From the NCBI GenBank assembly GCA_964036315.1, contig OZ038508.1:50565524-50629523 (forward strand): a DNA stretch of 64,000 nucleotides, written 5' to 3'. The notes under the pieces are model-generated. The model saw only the letters and a list, made by a program, of their open reading frames with translations. It was not told the origin of the DNA and searched no databases. The translations under genes and the position numbers were made by a program. Each line of letters begins with the position of its first letter. Position 1 is the stretch's first letter. This document shows positions 1 through 11,467 of this stretch, piece by piece. This DNA is from Acanthosepion esculentum. Lineage: Eukaryota > Mollusca > Cephalopoda > Sepiida > Sepiidae.

Positions 1-144
1 ACCAAGGCTTTTAGACCCTACTATGTTATTTAATCCATAGTCGGGAGGGAGAAGAAATGGATCCACACCTTTTTCTTTTCTCTTTTTTCTCGAGAACTGA
101 CAAATATATTAAACACTATTCGTGTAATTAAGCCGTCTAATAAA

Positions 145-373
145 TGTTATGGTCCAGGTTAGGACCAAGGAAGAACAACACGAACACAAGAGTAGAAATA
201 ACGAAGATATATTACACGGAATAATAATACAAGATGTGGAGGGTGTTAGTATGACTGTCAGTCTGGTTTGGAGTGAACTACTATCGGCTCGACTCGATTC
301 GTCCCTCTCTCTTGTCAGGCGTAGTATACATAGTGTTAGGAAGAGTTCATTCTGTAGTTATAGGTAAGGACCC

Positions 374-376
<3 letters not shown>
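145..376. mobile_element. Short inverted-terminus element, copy 1 (MITE-like)
   Basis: Starts TGTTATGGTCC and ends in GGTAAGGACCCATA. It matches 500-724 over nearly its full length. The ends are imperfect inverted repeats and no coding capacity is credible, so it looks like a non-autonomous DNA transposon of about 230 bp. A (TA)n array begins at its right end. Superfamily is unknown. Confidence 0.55.

Positions 377-426
<50 letters not shown>
377..426. repeat. (TA)n microsatellite
   Basis: Pure TA run separating the two copies of the short element. Open frames through it that encode alternating Ile-Tyr are artefacts of the repeat. Confidence 0.95.
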
Positions 427-429
<3 letters not shown>

Positions 430-499
430 GTATTATATATAGAGATATTTTTTTAGATTCTCCGCGTAGAATTCGTTTGATCAATATTCTCGTCGCCAC

Positions 500-724
500 T
501 GTTATGGTCCAGGTTAGGACCAAGGAAGAACAACACGAACACAAGAGTAGAAATAACGAAGGTATATTACACGGAATAATAATACAAGATGTGGAAGGTG
601 TTAGTATGACTGTCAGTCTGGTTTGGAGTGAACTACTATCGGCTCGACTCGATTGGTTCCTCTCTCTTGACAGGCGTAGTATACATAGTGTTCATTCTGT
701 AGTTATAGGTAAGGACCTATAACA
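500..724. mobile_element. Short inverted-terminus element, copy 2 (MITE-like)
   Basis: Same orientation as copy 1. Termini TGTTATGGTCC and GGACCTATAACA are inverted repeats. Relative to copy 1 it lacks about 10 bp near 690 and carries scattered substitutions. From 725 to about 1130 I see only AT-rich DNA with no gene. Confidence 0.6.
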
Positions 725-1139
725 CTAAATAAATAAATAACGTTTTGCTGTCGGAATCCAGATGTTAGTAAATTATTTATTGAATTTATTTGGTAAAAGC
801 AAATAAAATATATTCCGGAAATATCTGTTTTTAATGTTATGATTACAGTTACACTTAGTTACGCACTTATTTAAATTGTTCTTGTTATCTTCTTCGTGGA
901 CAATTTTATATATTTATGAATATATTAATTGTTTTAATAGTTATTTCTTTAGATGGAAAATGATACATATTGCATTGTAGTTGGTTTCCATATTTTCATA
1001 ATCTAGAAAATACAAAATTATTCTTATAAATGAACAAGCAAATAAATTAAATAGTGTTTAATATGTTTCTTTTTGTCTTTTTTTAACTCCATCTCACTGA
1101 CTCTGTTTCACGTTGTCTTTTGTCTCTGTCTTCTGACAT

Positions 1140-1170
<31 letters not shown>

Positions 1171-1305
1171 GTTTCGCCTCTCACTCTCTGTTTCTCTACT
1201 TATCTCTCACTGTCTTTCTCTCTATATAAGTTTTTTATTTGCTTTCTTGTCAGAGTTAATTAGCCTTACACATATATGACACAACGAGAAAACTAGCCCT
1301 ATTCC

Positions 1306-1345
<40 letters not shown>

Positions 1346-2195
1346 ACATGGGTATGCCGAAATATAAGTTCTTTTATCTGTTTTCTTATCAGTGTTAATT
1401 AACCTCACACATCATATGACACAGCAAAACACAAGGCTCATTCCCTCCCCACACACTCTCTCTCTTTCTACATTTGTATGTCGAAATATAAGTTCTTTTA
1501 TCTGTTTTCTTGTCAGTGTTAATTATCCTCAAACATATCAACTGACACAGCAAAAATAAGGCCCATTCTCCCCTCTCTGTTTTTGTCTGTATGTCTCCCT
1601 ATCTCTCTCTCTACATGGGTATGCCGAAATATAAGTTCTTTTATCTGTTTTCTTATCAGTGTTAATTAACATATCATATGACACAGCAAAACACAAGGCC
1701 CATTCCCCCCACACACACACTCTCTCTCTCTTTCTACATGTGTATGCCGAAATATAATTTCTTTTATCTGTTTCCTTGTTAGTGTTAATTAGCCTCACAC
1801 ATCAAATGACACAGTAAAAAATAAGGCCTATTCTTCCCTCTCTGGCTCTCTGTCTCTCTCTCTACATGGGTATGCCGAAATATAATTTCTTTTATCTGTT
1901 TTCTTATCAGTGTTAATTAGCCTCACACATCAAATGACACAGTAAAAAATAAGGCCTATTCTCCCCTCTCTGGCTCTCTGGCTCTCTCTCTCTCTACATG
2001 GGTATGCCGAAATATAATTTCTTTTATCTGTTTTCTTGTCAGTGTTAATTAGCCTCACACATCAAATGACACAGTAAAAAATAAGGCCTATTCTCCCCTC
2101 TCTGGCTCTCTGTCTCTCTCTCTACATGGGTATGCCGAAATATAATTTCTTTTATCTGTTTTCTTGTCAGTGTTAATTAGTCAATGGTCATATGC
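1140..2195. repeat. Minisatellite, ~120-130 bp unit, about 8 units
   Basis: Each unit has a (CT)n stretch, then ACATGGGTATGCCGAAATAT, a TTATCTGTTTTCTTRTCAG segment, TGTTAATTA, CTCACACATC and a block ending near GGCCYATTC. Units begin at roughly 1225, 1345, 1470, 1612, 1733, 1862, 1998 and 2126. The later units are more alike than the earlier ones, consistent with recent expansion at the right side. No protein is supported. Confidence 0.9.
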
Positions 2196-3079
2196 CACGA
2201 CGAGAAAACCGGGCCAATTTTTATCGCGAAACATACCAGCCGCACACGCGGAAAGAAAGTTCTCACGATTTATCATGCAGCATATATTTAATAACGTGAT
2301 TTCAGAAAGCGAACCGAGAATCTCGAATTTTAAATGACACAGTGAAAGCAGCAAAGACGTGACTCATATTCATGCATTTCAACTTCCCTTTTAAAGTTTA
2401 TATCTTCATGTTGACTTCAACGTTTCTTTTTTTTTTCAGAGTGCGCTATATTGAACCAATCATCAATTTAATCTCGCGTCGAAAAAGTCAAAATATGTTG
2501 TGTAAATATCTCAGCCGTTCATTTTTCAGAGTAAATATTGAAAGAAATTGCTTTCCCATATTGAAACCGCCCCATCAGCATAATGTATGGAAATTTCTCA
2601 GAGGGTTGGCGCCGATGTTTCCTATGTTTATGGAAAAGCACAAAAAAAAATGAGAGAAAGACATTCTGCATATATTTCAATACATAAATTTATTTCTTGT
2701 ATACGACTCTGCATTTAATAGGTGAGCAAATATTTTGTCATATTTGATTCTAGTGTTAACTGAGGGTCCGTCAGCAACATCAAAACGATACCATCTAGAT
2801 GTAGAAATTACATAATTTTAACAAAAAAGAAAAATTTTTAATTCTCTTCTCTATTCTTAACGATGATGCCAGGTAACCTAATTTAAACTTTTGAGACATT
2901 TAGACTATGGTGACTCTATAGATTTCAAAGAATCACTTAGAAAGTTAAGGTTTGTGAGACTTTTTCTAAGCTAATTTCTAAAGTTTTCCTTCCTAAAAAG
3001 GTTTCACGATATATTCAATAATATTAATAAGAAGAATAACGCTTCCAAAACTAAATTAACCATTAATCATCTGAAAGAC
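2196..3079. other. No recognisable gene
   Basis: AT-rich single-copy-looking DNA. A 93-codon open frame at 2372-2653 has no recognisable domain and low-complexity hydrophobic composition; I do not call it. Confidence 0.6.
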
Positions 3080-3270
3080 CAATCTCTACCTTCCATCAGT
3101 ATGACTGAAACTAAACTTCAAGAAAATGGCTGATTGCGCCTTCTCGGACTAACTTTATCAATTGACATCAATTGCACATATATTAAATCCATTGCCAGGT
3201 CAGCGGCAAAGAAAGTTGGTTCACTGTATCGTACGAGAATTTTTTTTTCTCCAAAATCATACACCATTTG
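3080..3270 (+). pseudogene. LINE family A reverse-transcriptase C-terminal fragment
   Basis: The translation contains LRLLGLTLS, then IKSIARSAAKKVGSLYR and FFSPKSY. These match peptides of the same family at 19.8, 37.0, 38.2, 39.0, 39.4 and 54.5 kb (consensus LGLTFS, ARKVGSLCRAR, FFSPES, IYKSTIR). The piece is 5'- and 3'-truncated with no intact frame. Known background: the region C-terminal to the polymerase core of non-LTR retrotransposons; the clade is not certain from this sequence. Confidence 0.7.
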
Positions 3271-3356
3271 CCATTCTACCAAAAAGGAACTAAAAGGTAG
3301 TGGCAAAGAATGGAGAAATATACGAAGAGGAAAAAAGAAGATTTCCGCCGGGTCTT

Positions 3357-3577
3357 TTAGGCCGCACATGTGTTTGTAACGATCCCATGAGTCAGTGACC
3401 AGTGCCCAGTCCCCGTCTGTGCAGCCGTGTTCAATAACAGGTCTGTCCGGTTTCTTAGTGTGGGACCTGTTCGACGTATTTTCTCTGCACGTACGAATTT
3501 GTTATTCTCCCTCTGTAAATCTATTAGCTGTTGAACCTGTTGCAGGTAATGCTCATTACTGCTTTGTCCTGAAGCCA
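3357..3577 (-). pseudogene. gag: Ty3-like gag N-terminus (partial)
   Basis: Reading leftward from an ATG at about 3577 the frame begins MASGQSSNEHYLQQVQQLID, a hydrophilic, probably helical start. It lies about 60 nt downstream (minus strand) of a strong LTR/primer-binding-site junction, where gag should start. It closes near 3357 with no capsid or protease domain, so only the gag start survives. The gag call rests mainly on position after the PBS; the peptide alone is not diagnostic. Confidence 0.5.
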
Positions 3578-3635
3578 TTTTAATTAAATGCCCGACTGGT
3601 AGCAATTACTGATTCAGCCTTCTGTTGGGTAAAAC

Positions 3636-3655
3636 AAATCCTGTTCACAGCGCCA
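3636..3655 (-). other. Retroelement primer-binding site
   Basis: On the minus strand TGGCGCTGTGAACAGG follows directly after an LTR-like end ...TTTACA. A TGG start immediately 3' of an LTR ending in CA is the standard tRNA-3'-end primer site; this version resembles the TGGCG..GTGAACAGG type of Ty3-like elements. Confidence 0.7.
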
Positions 3656-4124
3656 TGTAAAGTTGACTTAAAACTTCCCCGAGTCCGAGACCGGCCGTAT
3701 TTATACACCGCCGGTGAAGACCGGTATTTCTCAATCCCCGGGACCGTCTCACCAATCGTCCTTCTCTACAGTAGGAAATTTTTGACCAATCCAATATTTA
3801 TATAGACATTCCGTTATGGTTGATTCTTCCGAAATTTTATTTTTTTACGCAGCCGTTCCTGTTACCTTAGGAAAATGCCGCTATTGCTGCCTGCTAATAG
3901 AAAGCAAACAAACATTCTACGGGATCTGGTGATCTCGAGAAAAATGTCATGTTAGTTTAGGCTTGTACCGCGTCTAACCGAAGAGAGGATATCTGACTTC
4001 TACTAAATTTTCCAGCGTTTTAAATCGGCATTCTTAGCGTTTGACCAGAGTTCAAATACTGACCACTGTCTCAGGTAGGACGTGCCCAACTATATCTGCG
4101 ACAAAAGAAATACCTGTGCTTACA
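3656..4124 (-). mobile_element. Ty3-like LTR (5' LTR, minus orientation)
   Basis: Bounded on the minus strand by TGTAAGCACAGG and ACTTTACA, giving TGTAA/TTACA-type termini and about 469 bp. The right end is fixed by the primer site; the other boundary at 4124 is my best guess. A TATA box, GTATAAATACGG on the minus strand (3695-3706), precedes a GC-rich start region. I see no second LTR and no target duplication could be verified. Confidence 0.6.
3695..3706 (-). promoter_or_regulatory. LTR TATA box
   Basis: Minus-strand GTATAAATACGG about 40 nt before the LTR 3' end, in the position expected for an RNA polymerase II core promoter of an LTR element. Confidence 0.5.
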
Positions 4125-4775
4125 AATATGTCCGAAGAAAACCGACTGTAAATGACTGAACCGCGATAAATTTGAGACTCTGCGGCAGTCGAAATGTTCT
4201 TCCACATTGCATTCTTATATTTCTATCACATCGACAACAGCACTTTGCTAGCTTTTCTTTGAAAAATCCTGCCGAATTATGGTAGTGGATTTGAAAAAGC
4301 TTTTGGCCACTAGCTGCCATAAATTCCAATGATTTCGTGCGCAGATAAAACTCTGGAAAAATGTATCTGCTAAGGACGAGGCAAGAGGAGAGTCAGACAT
4401 GGAGGTGAAAAAATGCTTTTACAAAAGAAAAGACGTCTGCATTTTTATTCATTCTCTCTTTTGTTTGTCTTACGGCCATTTTGTTTTATCTTTTTTTAGA
4501 CGAAAAGAAAAAAATACCCAACCACTTTGAAAGCACTTAGCTTCCTCCATTTTCATTTTTTTTTTTTTCTCCCGGTCAGTTTCTCTTTTATTTTCTCACT
4601 TTTAATATTCGTCTCTGCTGCTTTTGTTCCTCTTCTTTCTTTCCCCTTTTTGCCTCCTCCATCACTTGTTTCTTCATTTTCCATTTTTCGTTTACTTTAC
4701 CTCCTCCTACTATTCCCACTTCCTCTTTCTCCTCCTCATCCTTTTCTCCCGCTTCCTTTGGCTTCTCTCTTTTAG
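4125..4775. other. No gene; pyrimidine-rich tract from about 4530
   Basis: 4125-4525 shows no feature I recognise. 4530-4770 is strongly C+T rich on the + strand with homopolymer T runs; an open frame there encodes only Phe/Leu/Ser/Pro and is compositional. Confidence 0.7.
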
Positions 4776-5130
4776 TCGGCTTACGGCTATATCACATTGA
4801 TAGGATCACTGACGTTAAGCAACGTCGAGTTTGGTCAGTATCTAGACGGGTGACCGCTTGGGAAATTCAGGTGCTTTAAGCTTGAAGGTGCGGGTTGTGT
4901 AATATGAAATTGTAGAGCAGAGTTTCAATTCCACTTGTGTTCATTATATTAACTTATGCGCAAATACCTTTGGGAAAGTTATAGTTCCAACTCTTCTCTC
5001 TCCACTTTATGGGTTAATTAGCAGCACATGTCAGTAAAATTATTATCTCTCAAAGAAATTTTAAAAAGTCTAAAATATTTTCTGGCTTTAAATAACCTGC
5101 AAAAGGTCGATTAGACGTAAAAAAATCAAT
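4776..5130 (+). mobile_element. 5S-rRNA-derived composite SINE, copy 1
   Basis: Begins CTTACGGCTATATCAC and includes GTTAAGCAACGTCGAG, GGTCAGTATCTAGACGGGTG and ACCGCTTGGGAA, which are the 5S rRNA body and its internal control region. It continues into a tRNA-like segment (TTGTGTAATATGAAA as A-box analogue, GTTTCAATTCC as B box), an AT-rich body with TTATGGGTTAATTAG and a tail CTTTAAATAACCTGCAAA. The same 5S plus tRNA-like order recurs at 18.6, 19.0, 41.1 and 41.4 kb. Confidence 0.8.
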
Positions 5131-5870
5131 CTCTTTTATTCCTTTTTTTTATTTTCTCCTCGTTCTTTTTCATGTTCCTTCCTTTTTGTTCATTCTCCCA
5201 CTTTCTCCTTCTTTTTGCTTTTTTCTCTTTTTCCTCTCTATTCTTTCTCTTCTCACCCTTTTCTCTTTCCCTTTTTCCACCTCCTTTCTTTCTCCTAACC
5301 TATCTTTCTTTCTGATTGCGTCTTTCTTTCTGTTCTGTCTTTTCTCCTAACCCTTCTCCTTCAACTACTCTCCTTTCTTTCCTGGCCTTCCTTTTCCTTT
5401 CTTCTTCTTTTTTACTTCCTCTTCTTTATTCTTCCGCTTTGTTACTTTCTTTCTTTCTTTCTTTTCCCTTCCTTTTCTTCTTCCCATCTGCTTTCTTCTT
5501 CCACCGCGTTTGCCTCTTCTTTCTTTCCTTTGTCCNNNNNNNNNNNNNNNNNNNNNNNNNNNNNNNNNNNNNNNNNNNNNNNNNNNNNNNNNNNNNNNNN
5601 NNNNNNNNNNNNNNNNNNNNNNNNNNNNNNNNNNNNNNNNNNNNNNNNNNNNNNNNNNNNNNNNNNNNNNNNNNNNNNNNNNNNNNNNNNNNNNNNNNNN
5701 NNNNNNNNNNNNNNNNNNNNNNNNNNNNNNNNNNNATTTTTACCGGTTCGGCCATGTTTTTTTCCTTTCCGCATTTTTCTATTTGACGTTTCCCCCCCCC
5801 CCCACCTATTCTTTTCTTCTTATTTCTTTATCTTTCCCCCTGACAACAAATTCCTCCTCTTCTACAAACT
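5131..5870. repeat. Pyrimidine-rich low-complexity DNA around an assembly gap
   Basis: CT-rich tract with (TTTC)n-like stretches, interrupted by exactly 200 N at 5536-5735 and ending in a C run near 5792. The gap probably reflects the low complexity. Confidence 0.9.
5536..5735. other. Assembly gap (200 N)
   Basis: Run of 200 undetermined bases. Its round length suggests a fixed placeholder, so true missing length is unknown. Any open frame crossing it is meaningless. Confidence 0.99.
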
Positions 5871-6279
5871 GAAAAGATATAATACTTCTCAAAACAAACG
5901 ATAAAATTTCGCCTCTAAGGCCAAATAGAGAGAAATAGTAAAAGAAATATTATGTGCGGGCCAAATTTCCAACTAACTACCTTCAGTAAACTGAAACAAA
6001 AATATACGCCATGTCAGTGCTTTTGTCAATTTAAACGATCAAGTATCGCGGATTTTGTATGTGGAATTCTGACGACCAACTTCTAATGCAAAACAGAAAA
6101 TCGACCAACAGAAATCTCCACTCTGTGACTCAATTATCTGCTTGCTTTGCATACCACAAGTTCAATATTTACTAGGTATCTGACTATCCTACTAAGCTAA
6201 GCTTTCTACGTCTCAGTATACGTTTTATCTGTAGTTGAAGTTTATCTGTAGATTCTTCAACATTGCCTCCGCTGGGCGG

Positions 6280-6640
6280 TCACGTGTCCAGAATGCGTCC
6301 CACTTGACTTCCGTTTCTCATTCTGTTTGGAGAGGTCGCCAAAAAAACAACACGCGAAGCGGAGGACCAATACGATGCTTCGGTGATCAGCTGAAGAAGA
6401 CCTGGAAAACCGTGCGCTGCAAATCGATCATCATGACATCGGACAATCCGGGGCCGAGGGAGGGAAATTTGTGACCAGCCGTCAACATGAAGAGGATCTG
6501 CGAACGTGCTGTCAGGAGACTCCCGACTCACCCAGCCGCGTCCACTGTGACTTCTGCATACGACTTTTCAGGTGTAGGCTGGGCTTTCACAGCCATCTCC
6601 CACACTGCCGCTGCGGTCGGGGTGGACGTAAGCTGGAGAG
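6280..6640 (+). pseudogene. Non-LTR retrotransposon C-terminal zinc-finger fragment
   Basis: Across shifted frames the + strand encodes a weak RT C-terminal stretch, then HCDFCIRLFRCRLGFHSHLP, which has the C-x2-C-x12-H spacing and the FRxRLGxxSHL core of the terminal finger found at the end of many animal LINE polymerases. Frames are broken by at least two shifts. The polymerase core is missing. Clade not assigned. Confidence 0.5.
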
Positions 6641-8074
6641 GATGACGATTCCGATGCTCGGTTGCGAACGATTGCCAGCGACGACCAAACAACTTTCATT
6701 TCCAGCCCTGATATAAATCCGAATTCTTTTATGCGGCCTTGTGGGTGATGAATTATTTTCCACCCTACAACCACTTTCCCCACAGACGTAATGATGTAAC
6801 CCTATCGCTGTTATCTTGGCAAATGTTCGGCCTAGCACCATTCTTTGTGTCAGACTTTTACATCCACGATTCGTCCCACGTAGTCGAACCAACCTCTGTA
6901 TTCCATTTGTAAGGAAGAACCACTGCTTTCAGAAACAGATTCCAGGACCATATGCTTCTGCTGCGCACTACAATCTTAACCTCTTTGAGTCAAGTGTTCA
7001 TTGTTACCTATACTTCCATATCTATATAATCCACACTTACATTCATATGGTACACCCCATGTCAGGAACCCCCTATCTTAAGCGGCTTTTGTGATTTGTA
7101 TTGAATGAAGATCAATAAACGATAAACAACAAAAGCCGTTATCCTAACATCATCGGACTGTCATCAGGAGCTCAAACAACAACAAAAAAATATTGATTTA
7201 CTGAAAACTGACCATGATAGGTGCACCAGACTAGCTACGCGCGAAAATCAAGACACCGTCCCTTCAGTGAAGACGCCAGTTAACACCGTTTTGTGTGAGG
7301 TACGCCGATCTGTGTGAAGAATGCAAAATACTGAGTGACCATTATAAAATGGAACTGAACAATTTTTTTACCTTCTTAAAACAGGGGGATACTCGAAAAC
7401 GGTTACTCTGATCCAGCTTCTTTGCCCTGCGGGTGATAGAAAATTGAAACTCTTTAACCTAGTGATGTTGTCAGTGCACCAATGCTAGCTATTTTCAAGA
7501 AGTAACTGAGCATCTTGCACTAATGACGAATTCATAATTTTCTAAAGATTCTTTGTATGAGATCGACTTATACATGAAGGTTAAACGTATGTAATTTTTA
7601 GCTTTTCTTTTTTCTTCCAGGATATTTGAAAGTGCTTATCCGCGTCTAATTTTGTGAGTCGTCTTAAGAGTCTGTGAAGTGCTTGTGTCTGTACAAGTGT
7701 TCTGAATCGTCTGAAAAATTATTTTTTCGAAAAATTACGAAATCCACTCCAAATATTCAAAGTTCTGGGCTTTTGTTCGTCATGCTTTAAATTTGGAAAG
7801 GTTTTCGGATTGTTCTTGTGTTCTTCGGTGAAATTGTTAAGAATTACGGCTTCACATTAGGCAGGATGAAGTCTGCATCGATTCAAGAGTCTGTTCATTA
7901 AAAGACTTCTATTATAGGTTGTAATGTGAAGTATGTGTGTCTCTGTGTGTTTGCATGTGTGTGTGTATGTGCGTGTATGTGTGTTTGAGATTTATTTAGG
8001 AAAAAACTTACTAAAAACGGATATATATCATTCTGAAAGTTACGAAGTGAGTAGATAGAAAGATTAAAATAATG
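6641..8074. other. No gene recognised
   Basis: Mostly mixed-composition unique-looking DNA. AATAAACGATAAACAAC near 7110-7130 could be a 3' end of the preceding LINE. A short (TG)n-rich segment lies at 7925-7985. Open frames here have no recognisable domains. Confidence 0.6.
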
Positions 8075-8908
8075 CGATAGATAGATAGATAGATAATGAA
8101 CAGAGTGAGATAGATAGATAATGAACAGAGTGAGATAGATAGATAATGAACAGAGTGAGATGGATAGATAGATAGATAGATAGATAATGAACAGAGTGAG
8201 ATGGATAGATAATGAACAGAGTGAGATAGATAGATAGATAGATAGATAATGAACAGAGTGAGATGGATAGATAGATAGATAATGAACAGAGTGAGATAGA
8301 TAGTGAGATAGATAGATAGATAGATAGATAATGAACAGAGTGAGATAGATAGATAATGAACAGACTGAGATAGATAGATAGATAATGAACAGACTGAGAT
8401 AGATAGATAGATAGATAATGAACAGACTGAGATAGATAGATAGATAATGAACAGACTGAGATAGATAGATAGATAGATAATGAACAGACTGAGATAGATA
8501 GATAGATAGATAATGAACAGACTGAGATAGATAGATAGATAGATAATGAACAGACTGAGATAGATAGATAGATAGATAATGAACAGACTGAGATAGATAG
8601 ATAGATAGATAATGAACAGACTGAGATAGATAGATAGATAGATAATGAACAGACTGAGATAGATAGATAGATAGATAATGAACAGACTGAGATAGATAGA
8701 TAGATAGATAATGAACAGACTGAGATAGATAGATAGATAGATAATGAACAGACTGAGATAGATAGATAGATAGATAATGAACAGACTGAGATAGATAGAT
8801 AGATAGATAGATAATGAACAGACTGAGATAGATAGATAGATAGATAATGAACAGACTGAGATAGATAGCTAGATAGATAGATAGATAGATAATGAACAGA
8901 CTGAGATT
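8075..8908. repeat. Higher-order GATA minisatellite
   Basis: About 24 units of (GATA)2-6 followed by ATGAACAGAGTGA or ATGAACAGACTGA. The left third uses AACAGAGTGA, the right two thirds the AACAGACTGA variant with nearly constant unit length (about 38 nt), showing spread of one variant. Confidence 0.95.
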
Positions 8909-8924
8909 TATTTAATGAGTGTCA

Positions 8925-9250
8925 CCATAAGCAAGTCAGTGCGCAAGGGGTTACAAGGTGTAGAGGAATTAGGAACAAAAACACTAGTAATGATTAGAAA
9001 AAGAAAAGGGCATTTCAGTAGTTAACGATTGACATTGCATTTAAATTCTTGCAGATTAAAGTTATCTGGAAAGCATGGTGTCCCACAAGAACGAGGTGCG
9101 AGAAAAGAACATGTTAGCGTAGAAGTTGCGGCTACATCTAGCCAGCTCAACTGTAAATTGATGAGATCTCGCCTCCGGTCAAGTATTGCGCGCTCAAATT
9201 CATAAAGTTCGACTACCATAGCGAACGAACAAATATTCACACACATACAA
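8925..9250 (-). pseudogene. LINE family A 3' end
   Basis: Minus-strand translation includes FERAILDRRRD, LINLQLSWLD, SFLAPRSCGTPCFPDNFN and LQEFKCNVNR. These match the terminal peptides (FKRSTRL, CGTPFR, FNLQKFKCNVNR) of the family A copies at 37.9, 39.7 and 53.5 kb. The 3' untranslated end reads through CTTGTAACCCCTTGCGC to GGTGACACTC. 5'-truncated and out of frame. Confidence 0.65.
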
Positions 9251-9355
9251 ATTATTAACTTATTGTATTTCCAACTAATGAATAAACATACTTTTCATGT
9301 AATTAACTAAATATGCATAGGAAATATAAAAAATTGATTTAATAGAAATAAATCC
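9228..9355. repeat. Inverted repeat arm (partner 11468-11632)
   Basis: AACAAATATTCACACACATA, TTCCAACTAATGAATAAACA and TGATTTAATAGAAATAAAT all recur in reverse complement at 11468-11632. The partner has about 35 extra bases. The arms flank 2.1 kb holding a LINE end and a Tc1 transposase relic. Confidence 0.7.
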
Positions 9356-9389
9356 CATTTACCTTTTTTTTTTTCTTTTTTTTTTTTTA

Positions 9390-9720
9390 ATCATATCACC
9401 CCAAGCAAGGCCGGAGGCCACTATCACGCAAGGGGTTAAAGAGGGGGTTGGAGGAAGAGCAGATAGGAGTGGCAAGGGAGGGGATGTGGAGAAAGAGAAA
9501 GACAGTGAGTCGATCAAGGCAAGGGGGCCAAAAAAGATCCGGAGCGAGAGCAGATAGGAATGAGAAATGAAAGGATGTGGAGAAGGGAAAGAGACAGAGA
9601 GAGAGAAATCCGGGGACCCCTTCCTAGACACGAAACAAGGCTTGGGCCTCTAAACGTGTCCAATAGAGGGGGGAGGAGTGTAGACCGGGCGGTAGGAAAG
9701 CCTACCTACTCCTATTACGT
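9390..9720 (-). mobile_element. LINE-related 3' end with poly(A)
   Basis: Minus-strand order: purine/pyrimidine body with an ~87-bp internal duplication, CTTTAACCCCTTGCGTGATA, GGCCTTGCTTGGGGTGATAT, then an A-rich tail (9360-9392). The segment TGTAGACCGGGCGGTAGG at 9677 has a diverged copy near 16990, beside another such 3' end. Confidence 0.5.
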
Positions 9721-10320
9721 ATAACATTCAACGAAGACAAGACAGAACAAAAGAGGGGGGTGTAGTCGGGAGAGAGTACTGGGCGATAGGAATGAGATAC
9801 CATTGTATGTGTTCAATAATGAGTATTGACATTAATAGTAAGTTTTAACTTAATATAAGTCCCAATGACCTATATTTTAAAAAAGAAATTACCACTTACG
9901 TTAGAATAGTTGCTACTAAAATAAGACGTGGGGGGAAGGACGGTTAACAAAAGGCAAATTACAGAAATACAAATGAATAAAAAACAAGACATTAAATAAA
10001 TAATTTACAATAAAACTTTTGGAAATACATTAACAAGTTATATATACATACACAAGGAACGCGGCATCAAATAGGTGGGGGGGTATTTACAGTTAACAAA
10101 AAAATAAAAAATAAAAATAAAAATAACAATTTAAAAAATAAATATTCACTAATACCAAAGTTTTCAAATATATTAGTTACATATGCAAGGAATACATAGA
10201 ACAGGCTCGATTCACGACCATAAGCTATCCAAAAGTCACGTCCGAAATTAAAGACACCAGTCACGCTGAATTGATGGAAAAGTATTCGTACAATAGAAAA
10301 ATAGAAAACATAATCTTCAT
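9721..10320. other. No gene recognised
   Basis: AT-rich DNA with an A-rich low-complexity stretch at 10095-10140; nothing else supported. Confidence 0.6.
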
Positions 10321-11290
10321 TTAATAATTCGTAGAATGGCCATTATTCCCTTCTACGGCAAGCAACCTCTTCTTGTAGTTCTCAATTAATGATTTGCAAA
10401 TTTTAGTTGGTATATTCTTCCATTCTTTTTCGCATGTGGTCTTCAGATCCAGGATGTTTGTTGGAGCTCTCGATTGGATTTGAATCTTCAAATAACACCG
10501 CAGATTCTCGATCGGGTTTAAATCAGGGAAATGAATTGGCCATTTCAGGATATTTACTTAATTTTCAGCAAGCCATTTCTTCATAGATTTTGCAGTGGGC
10601 TTATGATCATTATCTTGTTGGAAGATCCAATCAGGAGGAAGTTCAAATTAAATTTTCTTCCAAAATATTTTGATATGTTGCGGCATTCACTCTACCATCT
10701 ATTACTGATATGTTGCCAATTTCTTTTGCAGAAAAAAAACATCCCCAAACCATAATGCTGCCCCTATTTTGTTTGAAGACATCGCCATCTTTCTTCAAAA
10801 AAATGATTTCTATACTTACGTCTAAACAACTCGGTTTTGGTTTCCTCTGTTCATAATACTTTTTCCCAAAACGATTTTTCCTTATCCTTATGTTCACGAA
10901 CGAATTTCAACCTAGCATCTCAGTCTTTTCAATAGAAGTGGAGTTTTCCCAGGGGAGCGTGACTTCAGATAATTCCCATGAATTTCATTATTTATTGTCC
11001 GTTTAGTGACACATTTTCCTGATGAAAGCAAATCATCCTGCAACTCTTGACGAGTAACCATTAAATTTTGTTTAATTTGTCGCATTAATTTCCTCGAAGA
11101 TCATGAAATCTTCCGTGGAGCACATTTTTCAACAGTTTTGAGTTTTTTTATACCTTGCAATGAATTAACTTATGGTAGTAAATGTAATATTTGAGTTGTC
11201 TGAGAATTTCCTGTAACTTTTACCTTCTTTCCAAAGCTTAACAATCAGTTCTTTTTACGAATTTGTCTCTTCTTTACCTCTTGCCGTGAT
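10321..11290 (-). pseudogene. Tc1-like DDE transposase, broken
   Basis: Minus strand, several frames. N-terminal HTH remnants (ELIVKLWKEGKSYRKFSDNS), then TRQELQDDLLSSGK, VTKRTINNEIHG, LKSRSPGKTPLL, RGSIMVWGCFFSAKE, WIFQQDNDHKPTAK, FPDLNPIENL, and a C-terminus ending STNY with stop at 10321. This is the usual Tc1 order and length (about 320 residues). The first catalytic Asp region reads EETK where SDETK is typical, while the second Asp (QQDND) and the Glu (PIENL) persist. At least four frameshifts or stops make it inactive. Confidence 0.85.
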
Positions 11291-11467
11291 GATAATCTTG
11301 CACGAGTATCAATTATGTTCTGTTTGTATTTTTGTAGGCTAAAAAGTAACGACTGATAACATTATTGGAACATTCTAGAATATTCCACTGGAATAATCTA
11401 GAGTATTAAAGCAATTTAAAAGTTTTAGAATCTAAAATTTGCATTATACGTATACTTTTTCATTCAT

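Noticed and set aside
5316..5904. Open frames across the assembly gap
   Set aside because: They owe their length to 200 N and to a pyrimidine-rich tract.
8075..8908. CRISPR-like array
   Set aside because: Repeats are simple GATA-based units with no unique spacers, and the genome is eukaryotic.
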